Of a stretch of DNA of 64,000 nt, positions 20,870 to 31,314 are shown in pieces (position 1 is the first letter of the stretch; the number at the start of each line of letters is the position of its first letter). Position numbers and translations under genes: made by a program. The stretch is from Diprion similis (lineage: Eukaryota > Arthropoda > Insecta > Hymenoptera > Diprionidae), in the NCBI RefSeq assembly GCF_021155765.1, contig NC_060116.1, forward strand, positions 9,858,001 through 9,922,000. Direction: 5' to 3'. The notes beneath the pieces are model-generated. The model saw only the letters and a program-made list of their open reading frames with translations. It searched no databases and had not been told where the DNA came from.

Positions 20870-21513
20870 TGGAGATCGCATTTCGGTTCTTTAGTGCAGC
20901 GACGAGGGTTGACCGGCAACGAGCCCAGAGGAAATCGGGATCACAGCCAAGACGCATAGCAATTATAGAATTGGATCGGATTGGTTTGGATCGCCTGAGG
21001 AGCCTTATGCCGTTGCTGCATCTTCGTATCGTTTAGTTTTATTTTAGCTTAGCATCGGAAGGCATCCGGGTGTGTTGCATTCTCCGTTGAGGACCAGCTC
21101 CTCGCGAAAAGTAAGTTTGTCATAAAATCGCATCTTTTTAAAAAACCATTTCCGGATTCTTTGTAGATACCAAACATTGTTTCCATCTGAACTTACGGTC
21201 ATCGTAAAACCGGGTTAATGAACATAATAACGAGTGTGCTGGAAATTCGATTCTGTTCATTGGCTAATCAATTTTTCGCGAAAGTGTCTTCAGTAATATT
21301 TCAATAGTATCGTTTCCAACAACCGCAATATTATTCTGGTCAAGTGATTACCGTGCTTTCAGGCGTGTTTGAACATATCCTCGAGACGATTTTAGACCTG
21401 CAAACTTGAAACTACCGACTCTGGAAATAAAATAAGTAACATTTCCAGCGTCAGAGGAACAACACGGGTGTCAATTTCCGTAAACGCTAAGAGATTAGAA
21501 AGCAGGCACCACA
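20870..21513 (+). promoter_or_regulatory. 5' leader of tropomyosin gene A with UTR intron
   Basis: A GC-richer patch up to 21110 ends at a consensus donor GTAAGT (21111), and a matching acceptor TTTCCAG ends at 21448, leaving 65 bases of leader before the ATG at 21514. This looks like a non-coding first exon and a 338-bp UTR intron. A TATATAAG at 20717-20724 with a TCAGTT at 20764 could be core promoter elements, but the spacing is longer than usual. Confidence 0.4.
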
Positions 21514-22950
21514 ATGGACGCGATCAAGAAGAAGATTGCGGCGCTGAAGCTGGAGATGGAGGCTGCTAGTGAAAAGGTGGAAACTAACGAGAACAAGGCA
21601 AAGGCGGAAAATCTACGTGCCGAAAAAACAAACGATGAGGTCCGAGACCTGGGCAAGCGTCTTGCACAGCTAGAGCGCGATTACACTATCAGCAAAGCCA
21701 ACCTCGAGCAATCTACCAAGGCTCTGGAGCAGTGCGAAAAATCATTTTCGAAGGTAAGTACGCCTAAATGAATTCAGTGTAAATTCAACTGCGTGGTGTG
21801 AAGTTGAGTGCTTCTTTTTCACGTGTACAGTCGTAGGATCTTACTTTTTGTTTTAATAATTTTGCTCTATTAAAAGGCGGAGCAGGACCTGTCCGGATTG
21901 ACGAGAAGGGTCCAGCAAATTGAACAGGATCTTCACAAAAGAGAGGAAACGCGTTTGACAGCCCAGACGAAACTGACGCGAGCATCCGAATTAGCGGATG
22001 ATGCCAAACGGTAGGTAATTCTTGATCTCAAGTTTGTAGCTACAAAGCAATAAAGTACAAACTATGCGGGAATTCAGTCCCACTGATTGGCCTTTTCGTT
22101 TTCTTACAGTATGTGCAAAGTATTGGAGGACAGGAGTCGGCTGGACGAAGAGCGCATGGAGAAGTTGACGGCAGAGTTAAAAGATGCGCGACTACTGGCT
22201 GAAGATGCGGACCAAAAATCCGACGAGATTTCAAAGAAACTGCAGTTTGTTGAGGAAGAATTGGAAGCCGCCGAAGAGAGAGTGAAGACTAGTGAAGCGT
22301 TAGTATTGATTTTGAAGCATTCCGATACTCTAATAGAGAAATTAATGTTTATGATGTATTTAATCAGCATGACCTGTAAGACATAACTTGAATCTTTCTG
22401 CTGTAGAAAAATTGTAGAGAGAGAAGACGAGCTGTTCATTGTACAAAACATAGTAAAGTCACTCGAGGTCTCCGAGGAGAAGGTACGTTATACCGATATA
22501 CTTTGCGTGCACTGATCAGACAATCGTACTAGTTTTTCGGCCCTCTGAATCGTGGATTTGGAATCTGACCAATGAAAAATATTTCAGGCAAATCAAAGAG
22601 TGGAGGAGTTGAAAATACAGTTGAAGCAACTGAAGGCAAAGTTTAAGGGAACTGAAAAGCGAGCGATCGGCGCAGAACGTACCGTAAAAATGCTGTTGAA
22701 GGATGTTGAAATGAAAGAAGGTATTTTCCGGAATGTTTTATCAAGCTCGCAAAAGTAATTCTGTATTAGTCCGATATTGGGAATTGCGTGTATGCAAAAA
22801 TTTGGATGATGAGTTTTTAAACAATTGGTACGCAGCGATATTCAGTAATCCAATTTCTGCTTTCCAGACGAACTGAGAGGAGAGAAGGAAAAGTTCAAAG
22901 CCATCTGTGACGACTTAGACTCAACTTTCGCCGAGATGACAGGATATTAA
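21514..22950 (+). CDS. Tropomyosin-2-like protein, copy A
   Basis: A coiled-coil protein that would polymerise along actin filaments. Exons are 21514-21753, 21877-22010, 22110-22298, 22407-22482, 22588-22720 and 22868-22950, all GT-AG and in phase. The total is 284 aa, exactly the length of muscle-type tropomyosin. It opens with the family start MDAIKKKI and shows a heptad coiled coil throughout. Family blocks are the central NRMCKVLE-like [66 protein letters not shown], and the end [16 protein letters not shown], closest to insect Tm2 rather than Tm1 (which ends in ELILKE). It diverges strongly in residues 10-80 and 205-260. Candidate polyadenylation signal: AATAAA at 23423-23428. It is the upstream member of a tandem pair with copy B. 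Confidence 0.93.
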
Positions 22951-24421
22951 TCTTTTCTCTCTATATATCACGTTTATTGTTATTTTCTATGATGCAACAC
23001 GCAACGCAATGCTTACGCCTGCTTAAACACAGCCTGTATTTTTTTTATCGCTTGACGATTTCGCTATCATTGGCTTCACTGCAGAATATCACCTACATCG
23101 GGCTTTCAGCTTTAAAAATAACCAACAGCTATGCTTTATTTAGTAGTTAATTCATTCATGAAGAATGCAACTACTATGCTTACTGCTGTGCGCTTGATTA
23201 CTTAATGTCAACGTTAATGTCAAGCTATTTTCATTAAGAAAAGGTGTTACTCAACCGAATAGCGATACTCCACGATTTCGTTTATTTTTCAGCAATACGA
23301 TCCCTTGGCTACACGAAAAAAACCTCAACATCTTCAAATTATTTTTCGTTGTATATTATCATTGATTATATTAAATATATAGATCTATAATATATATACA
23401 CACTTAATAATCATCAAATCTAAATAAAGTTAAATATATAATTTGACTATTTTGCAAATTTATTTGCTGCTGTACGGAACGAAAATATTTCGAACATTTT
23501 TCTTGTACGTATTCCGCTATTTTACTTATTGTTGGTGAGTATAATTAAATGCGCATTATACCTGTGTGAATTATTATAAATTAAGTACGATAAAAGACAT
23601 AGAATCTGCAGTTACTTTATGGGGTTTGCGTAAATTCGCTGCCAACACTTGTGAGTCCTACTGCGCCAGACGTATAATCATTACTGGTGGGTAAATTTAT
23701 GATACTATTAATACATTATATTTGTCAATTAGCTTAGATAGGTGTATTATGATTTCACTGCCTGTCCAGGAACCATTGTAGAAGGCTTTTCTCGATGTTT
23801 TTAGTTACAACACTTTAACCACGTACGTATATGACGCAAGTGGTTATAAGTTAAGCCATGGCATTCAACTGCGTGTATGAGCAAAACGGCTATAGAACTG
23901 AAGCTGACCATATGAAACGGAAAATTTTATTGCGTCACGATGCTATCTCAGAAATTGAAAATTAATTATTATGGGTAGTATGTGGTGATCAGTGAAGAAA
24001 TGAAATCTTGCAGTAGTTGATAATTATACATTTAAACGACGGAATATAATTTATCAATTTCTGAATAATGGTGAATTTTCCGAGATGCAAATGATTTTTC
24101 GCATCACGAGCGTCACGATTTACATTTCCGTGCGATCACACCGAGCACTCGGGGTGTTGATCCGTGTTTTACGCTCTATGTGGGAAAACTACTAATTGAT
24201 TAATTTGGTAGAATTGCGGTGATATATGTACTTAGCTAAAGCATTTCAGAAAATTCAAAACTTATTTAATCATACTGTGCCGTCTCGAAAGCTTCTCTAA
24301 ATAAGAGACATTTTCTACGCAGGCAAAATGTGCATGACAAAGCGCTCGAAGAAGTCTAAGAATCTCTTTGTTGTCTAAGTAAAGCACCGATTCTCTTTTT
24401 CCTTTTGCATTTGCGATACTC
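22951..24421. other. Spacer between tropomyosin copies
   Basis: Holds the 3' UTR of copy A (AATAAA at 23423-23428, after an AT-rich stretch with TATATA runs around 23376-23397) and the upstream region of copy B. No gene or repeat recognised. Confidence 0.4.
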
Positions 24422-24428
24422 TATAAAG
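24422..24428 (+). promoter_or_regulatory. TATA box candidate of tropomyosin copy B
   Basis: TATAAAG, followed 22-31 bases later by initiator-like TCAGAG and GCAGTA. It lies about 350 bp before the ATG at 24780, leaving room for a leader of about 330 bases. Confidence 0.45.
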
Positions 24429-24779
24429 CATCGTTCGCTTTCGTCAGAGAGTGCAGTAATCCGTTCGTTGTCGTCTCGATCATTTGAATAAAAGGTTTAT
24501 TCAGAATTCGATTAAATAATATCATATTTCTGCTTTATGTGTGGTATCGAAAATTACTGAAACGAAAGCAACAAAAGCAATCGACTTGGAATCGGTCAGT
24601 TTGTGACTGTCATGAGTTGATCGTTCTGCAAAATTTTCATTTCTTGTAATTACAGCTGTATAAATTGATAATAATGAGTATGTATTGAACTGTGCCTGTA
24701 TTAAATATATTGTTTTATTTTTGAAGACGTACACCACCCTCTACTGTATCCGATTACCGAAAATAGCTCACAATTCGTG

Positions 24780-26161
24780 ATGAATGCCATCAAGAAGAGG
24801 TTGCAAACTTTGAAGGTAGAGAAAGACTTGGCAATGGACAAAGCCGACACTTGTGAACAAAAAGTAAAAGAAGCGAACCGGAGGGAAGAAAAACTTCGAG
24901 ATGAAGTACGGGATCTGGCTAAAAAACTTCTGCAGATGGAGCATGATTACGAGATCAGCACGGCGCAGCTGGCAAAGTCTAATGCAGACCTCGAGGAAAC
25001 GGAGAAGGCATTTATCTTGGTTAGTTTAATTGATTCCTTCATTGTTGGACTAAACAATTAATGAGTTTGATCAATCGAGATACATTTTCACAGTTCACCA
25101 TTAGAATTTGAAGATACTCCCGATAAATTCATCCAGGTGAGCGTATATTTGGTTTCAGACTCAATCAGAATTGGCAATACTGAATCGGAAAATGCAGCAA
25201 TGTATGATGGACTTGGAAAAGACGGAAGAACGAAGACAGATAGCTCAAGCAAAGTTGACGCAGGCGACTGAAACCGCGGATGATGCCAAACGGTTAGTAT
25301 GGTTCTTGGATTAAAGACTATTCGACATGGTTATTGGACTAGATATGGTTATTTCCTTGATCGAAGATGTCAAAATTCCGTAATTTTTCCGTAGAATCTG
25401 CAAGGTACTGGAGAACAGAAACAAGTTGGACGAAGAACGTATGGATCATTTGACAACCCAGCTAAAAGAAGCCAGATTGATTGCAGAGGATGCCGATGCC
25501 AAATCAGACGAAATTTCAAAAAAGTTAGCCCTGGTCGAAGATGAATTGGAAGCTGCCGAGGACAGAGTTAAATCAAGCGAAGCGTCAGTACCGTCCCAAT
25601 ATTCTGAATTTGATTGTTGAGTCTTTTAGAATCTAAATATTTCTTTCATCTCCACAGAAAGATAGCAGAGCGAGAAGACGAACTATTTATCGTGGGGAAC
25701 ATCTTGAAGTCATTGGAGGTTTCCGAAGTAAAGGTAATTTTTTAGCTAGCGCAGTGTCAATGAGAATCTACTGAGAGTTTATAAACAAAGTACAATGACG
25801 GAAAAACGTCGATGAATATGTTTTGGGTGACAGGCTAATCAACGGGTGGAAGAATTTAAAAGTCAGCTAAAGTCTTTGAAAGTTAAATTGAAGGAAGCTG
25901 AGAAACGAGCTATAGCAGCAGAAAAAACTGTGAGAGCTTTCTTGATGGAAATGGATATACGAGAAGGTCAGTTTTATGATGATAATAATTGACAAAATGA
26001 GCATCTTTGATGGATTAGTTTTTTGATAAGGGAATATATCCTGAGAATATAAGTGAAAATTCGTTTCTCTTTATACAGACAATTTGCACAAGGAGAAGGA
26101 CAAATATAAATACATCTGTGACGACATGGACTCGACGTTTGCTGAACTTACTGGATTCTGA
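24780..26161 (+). CDS. Tropomyosin-2-like protein, copy B
   Basis: Second tandem tropomyosin. Exons are 24780-25019, 25159-25292, 25395-25583, 25658-25733, 25834-25966 and 26079-26161. Their lengths (240, 134, 189, 76, 133, 83) equal those of copy A exactly, and it is also 284 aa, so the two arose by duplication after this exon structure existed. The start is ATG AAT GCC ATC AAG AAG; an in-frame GTG one codon upstream is not needed. Family blocks are [20 protein letters not shown] (Tm2-like), [72 protein letters not shown] and the end [15 protein letters not shown]. It keeps more Tm2 residues at its N-terminus than copy A. The stop lies only about 0.5 kb from the satellite. ATTAAA at 26258-26263 may be the polyadenylation signal. 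Confidence 0.93.
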
Positions 26162-26689
26162 AATCTTGCAATATAGTTTGATGGCTAATTCATAAGCTGT
26201 GTGTGTATGTTTTCATATTTTTCTATCAACTCGTGTAGACAATCTATGTATTTTGACATTAAAGCCCGTTGAAATAGATATTATTTAGATGATGTATACT
26301 TCATCGGTCGCAAAATTTTGTACGTGATAACAGGAATTACAGCGTCGCTGTTGTTAATTTTATTTATAGTTGATTATATGATGAAATTTTGTAAATGATA
26401 GTGAAATATAATGAGACTTATCTGGCTATTTGACGCCTCAATTTCAACGCGGGTTAGAAGAACAAATTTTACTTTTCACCAAATGAGCTATACACCTGGA
26501 AAATAGTAATATAAAATGGAAAATAGTTTGTGCTCCTGTACATTTGTATCCCTATGAAGCACTAGATTTTGTTATGACTCCTGGAGATATGACCTACCAG
26601 TCCTGAGTCACTATGGCTGGCAACGTTAAATGTTTTTGAGAGTACTGAGATCGACTTGTAAAAATCATACGCTTTGCTGAGCATGCTCA
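26162..26689. other. Gene-satellite junction, 3' UTR of tropomyosin B and spacer
   Basis: Single-copy-looking AT-rich DNA with ATTAAA at 26258-26263. Nothing else is recognisable. The satellite becomes detectable at about 26,690. Confidence 0.45.
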
Positions 26690-27175
26690 CTGAGAAAAAA
26701 AAGAGTAAAGGGTTGCAAATTACAGCCAAACGTTTCCTTCGTAATTTTTCTGCTGCTGGTCCTTTGGTATCTATGTGTCCATAGATGTCTATTTTGCGAT
26801 CCTGAACGTTCGATTGGTCAAGTAGAGGTCATATCAATCGATTCCGGAACAAAAGACTTTTCGCTCAAGACCTAAGTGATGATAACCCCTTTGGATTTTT
26901 GTAAGAAATCTTAAATATCAAAAGAAATTGTTTTATGCGCTAGATAAACGTAATTTTAAAAGACGAGACGACTGCGCGCGGTAAACGCTGCGAGCAACGG
27001 ATCGAAAGTTACAGCCCAAAAACTGCAGATTTTCATCGTCATTTCTCCGCTGTCGGTCCTACGCTCTTTTGTATGTGTTTTTTGAGTTTCTGGTGGTTGA
27101 ATTACTCTAGAAAGCGTTATACTAATCGATTCCGAGACGAAACATTTTCGGCTCCGAAAATCGAAAAAAAACTAA
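26690..27175. repeat. Decayed left-edge monomers of the satellite
   Basis: About 1.6 diverged monomers. Recognisable blocks are ATTACAGCCAAA (about 26,720), TTTCTGCTGCTGGTCCT (about 26,745), AATCGATTCCGG with AAAAGACTTTTCG (about 26,838), and ATAACCCCTTTGGATTTTTG (about 26,882), then GCTGCGAGCAAC and CGTCATTTCTC in the next copy. The first period is about 296 bp, with indels. Similarity rises towards 27.5 kb, as expected for a satellite edge that no longer takes part in homogenisation. Confidence 0.85.
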
Positions 27176-28923
27176 GGCTAACCCCTTTGGATTTTTGGCG
27201 AAAATTTTGACGACTTTGGAAAGTGCTGCAATTAATTCTTTAGGGCACTATTCCAACGTAATTTTGCGAGTGAAATCGATTGAACGCAGTCCCAATACGC
27301 TGCGAGCAACACCTGTAAAGTTACAACCGAAAAATTCATGATTTTCGTCGTCATTTCTCTGCTGCTGGTCCTACGCTATTTTTGATGTGTTTTCTGAGTT
27401 CCTGGGCGTCGAATTAGTCTAGAAAACGTCATACGAATCGATTCCCAGACAAGAGATTTTTCGGCCAAAAAAAATCCAAGGCTAACCCCTTTGCATTTTT
27501 GGTGAAAATTTCGACGACTTTGAAAAGTGCTGCAATTAATTCTGTAGGGTACTATTCCGACGTAATTTTGCGAGAGAAATTTATTGAACGCAGTCTCAAT
27601 ACGCTGCGAGCAACACCTGTAAAGTTACAGCCGAAAAACTCATGATTTTCGTCGTCATTTCTCTGCTGCTGGTTCTACGCTATTTTTGATGTGTTTTCTG
27701 AGTTCCTGGGCGTCGATATAGTCTAGAAAACGTCATACGAATCGATTTCCAGACGAAAGATTTTTCGGCTAAAAAAAATCCAAGGCTAACCCCTTTGCAT
27801 TTTTGGTAAAAATTTCGACGACTTTGAAAACTGCTGCAATTAATTCTGTAGGGCACTATTCCGACGTAATTTTGCGAGAGAAATCGATTGAACGCAGTCT
27901 CAATACGCTGCGAGCAACACCTGTAAAGTTACAGCCAAAAAACTCATGATTTTCGTCGTCATTTCTCTGCTGCTGGTCGTTCGCTATTTTTGATGTGTTT
28001 TCTGAGTTCCTGGGCGTCGAATTAGTCTAGAAAACGTCATACGAATCGATTCCCAGACAAAAGATTTTTCGGCCAAAAAAAATCCAAGGCTAACCCCTTT
28101 GCATTTTTGGTGAAAATTTCGACGACTTTGAGAATTGCTGCAATTAATTCTGTGGGGCACTATTCCGACGTAATTTTGCGAGAGAAATCGATTAAACGCA
28201 GTCCCAATACGCTGCGAGCAACACCTGTAAAGTTACAGCCGAAAAACTCATGATTTTCGTCGTCATTTCTCTGCTGCTGGTCCTACGCTATTTTTGATGT
28301 GTTTTCTGAGTTCCTGGGCGTCGAATTAGTCTAGAAAACGTCATACGAATCGATTCCCAGACAAAAGATTTTTCGGCCAAAAAAAATCCAAGGCTAACCC
28401 CTTTGCATTTTTGGTGAAAATTTCGACGACTTTGAAAAGTGCTGCAATTAATTCTGTAGGGCACTATTCCGACGTAATTTTGCGAGAGAAATCGATTAAA
28501 CGCAGTCCGAATACGCTCCGAGCAACACCTGTAAAGTTACAGCCGAAAAACTCATGATTTTCGTCGTCATTTCTCTGCTGCTGGTCCTACGCTATTTTTG
28601 ATGTGTTTTCTGAGTTCCTGGGCGTCGAATTAGTCTAGAAAACGTCATACGAATCGATTCCCAGACAAAAGATTTTTCGGCCAAAAAAAATCCAAGGCTA
28701 ACCCCTTTGCATTTTTGGTGAAAATTTCGACGACTTTGAAAAGTGCTGCAATTAATTCTGTAGGGCACTATTCCGACGTAATTTTGCGAGAGAAATCGAT
28801 TAAACGCAGTCCGAATACGCTGCGAGCAACACCTGTAAAGTTACAGCCGAAAAACTCATGATTTTCGTCGTCATTTCTCTGCTGCTGGTCCTACGCTATT
28901 TTTGATGTGTTTTCTGAGTTCCT

Positions 28924-29518
28924 TACCGCATACTTCCGAAAACTAAAACAACAATTGGGCACAGACAGGAAAGAGTTATTATAAACAAGCTGTATAATGA
29001 AATTCCATTAGAAATAAAGCAAAAATGTATACAGGGTTTCAAAAAAAGTATTAGTACTTGGATTTTACAGCAGGGAAGAATGTACTATGATAAACTGACT
29101 AACACCTAGAAAATAAGTGAATACCAAGACTCAATTAGGAATATAGAAGTTGTCTGAAGGTTTTGTCTGAATGTTTTCTTGTAACAAATGTAAGCAAATA
29201 AAAAAAGTATCACCAACTTATTAGGTATAGATTAGGAAATAAGTACATGTGTAGATTTAAATAACAACTCGGAATGATTGATCTGCGTAATATAGTGAAC
29301 TATCAGGTGCGGATGAGAATATCTCAAATGCAAGCACACAATCACGCAAAAAAAAAAAAAAAAAAAAATTGTAATTTAGGAAATTAAGTGACAACTTGTC
29401 ACTAAGTAGAAAAAAGCAACTCCAGCCACACAAGCATAATTAGATGCTCAGGCATGGAGAACTGAAAATTATATGTAAACACGAAAAATATGTTTGTCAA
29501 TAAATCTAAATCTAAATC
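28924..29518 (+). mobile_element. 5'-truncated non-LTR retrotransposon in the satellite
   Basis: About 595 bp of unrelated sequence interrupts a monomer after GAGTTCCT. It opens in frame within the last part of a reverse-transcriptase ORF: LPKTKTTIGHRQ, then INKLYNEIPLEIK, FKKSISTWIL and a stop TAG at 29107-29109. This is the usual C-terminal end of arthropod non-LTR elements. A 3' UTR of about 400 bp follows with an A21 run at 29348-29368, and the element ends in CAATAAATCTAAATCTAAATCTA, a short tandem tail. The array resumes in CTAACCCC. About 78 bp of the monomer is missing at the insertion, so integration came with a target deletion. The catalytic domains are absent, so it is dead. Confidence 0.8.
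29107..29109 (+). pseudogene. Stop codon ending the reverse-transcriptase C-terminal remnant (28930-29109)
   Basis: The remnant coding part of the retroelement reads open from about 28,930 to this TAG, about 59 codons. Only the region after the polymerase domain is kept. Confidence 0.6.
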
Positions 29519-31314
29519 TAACCCCTTTCCATTTTTGGTGAAAATTTCGACGACTTTGAAAAGTGCTGCAATTAATTCTGTAGGGCACTATTCCGACGTA
29601 ATTTTGCGAGAGAAATCGATTGAACGCAGTCCGAATACGCTGCGAGCAACACCTGTAAAGTTACAGCCGAAAAACTCATGATTTTCGTCGTCATTTCTCT
29701 GCTGCTGGTCCTACGCTATTTTTGATGTGTTTTCTGAGTTCCTGGGCGTCGAATTAGTCTAGAAAACGTCATACGAATCGATTCCCAGACAAAAGATTTC
29801 TCGGCCAAAAAAAATCCAAGGCTAACCCCTTTCCATTTTTGGTGAAAATTTCGACGACTTTGAAAAGTGCTGCAATTAATTCTGTAGGGCACTATTCCGA
29901 CGTAATTTTGCGAGAGAAATCGATTAAACGCAGTCCGAATACGCTGCGAGCAACACCTGTAAAGTTACAGCCGAAAAACTCATGATTTTCGTCGTCATTT
30001 CTCTGCTGCTGGTCCTACGCTATTTTTGATGTGTTTTCTGAGTTCCTGGGCGTCGAATTAGTCTAGAAAACGTCATACGAATCGATTCCCAGACAAAAGA
30101 TTTTTCGGCCAAAAAAAATCCAAGGCTAACCCCTTTGCATTTTTGGTGAAAATTTCGACGACTTTGAAAAGTGCTGCAATTAATTCTGTAGGGCACTATT
30201 CCGACGTAATTTTGCAAGAGAAATCGATTAAACGCAGTCCGAATACGCTGCGAGCAACACCTGTAAAGTTACAGCCGAAAAACTCATGATTTTCGTCGTC
30301 ATTTCTCTGCTGCTGGTCCTACGCTATTTTTGATGTGTTTTCTGAGTTCCTGGGCGTCGAATTAGTCTAGAAAACGTCATACGAATCGATTCCCAGACAA
30401 AAGATTTTTCGGCCAAAAAAAATCCAAGGCTAACCCCTTTGCATTTTTGGTGAAAATTTCGACGACTTTGAAAAGTGCTGCAATTAATTCTGTAGGGCAC
30501 TATTCCGACGTAATTTTGCGAGAGAAATCGATTAAACGCAGTCCGAATACGCTGCGAGCAACACCTGTAAAGTTACAGCCGAAAAACTCATGATTTTCGT
30601 CGTCATTTCTCTGCTGCTGGTCCTACGCTATTTTTGATGTGTTTTCTGAGTTCCTGGGCGTCGAATTAGTCTAGAAAACGTCATACGATTCGATTCCCAG
30701 ACAAAAGATTTTTCGGCCAAAAAAAATCCAAGGCTAACCCCTTTGCATTTTTGGTGAAAATTTCGACGACTTTGAAAAGTGCTGCAATTAATTCTGTAGG
30801 GCACTATTCCGACGTAATTTTGCGAGAGAAATCGATTAAACGCAGTCCGAATACGCTGCGAGCAACACCTGTAAAGTTACAGCCGAAAAACTCATGATTT
30901 TCGTCGTCATTTCTCTGCTGCTGGTCCTACGCTATTTTTGATGTGTTTTCTGAGTTCCTGGGCGTCGAATTAGTCTAGAAAACGTCATACGAATCGATTC
31001 CCAGACAAAAGATTTTTCGGCCAAAAAAAATCCAAGGCTAACCCCTTTGCATTTTTGGTGAAAATTTCGACGACTTTGAAAAGTGCTGCAATTAATTCTG
31101 TAGGGCACTATTCCGACGTAATTTTGCGAGAGAAATCGATTAAACGCAGTCCGAATACGCTGCGAGCAACACCTGTAAAGTTACAGCCGAAAAACTCATG
31201 ATTTTCGTCGTCATTTCTCTGCTGCTGGTCCTACGCTATTTTTGATGTGTTTTCTGAGTTCCTGGGCGTCGAATTAGTCTTGAAAACGTCATACGAATCG
31301 ATTCCCAGACAAAA

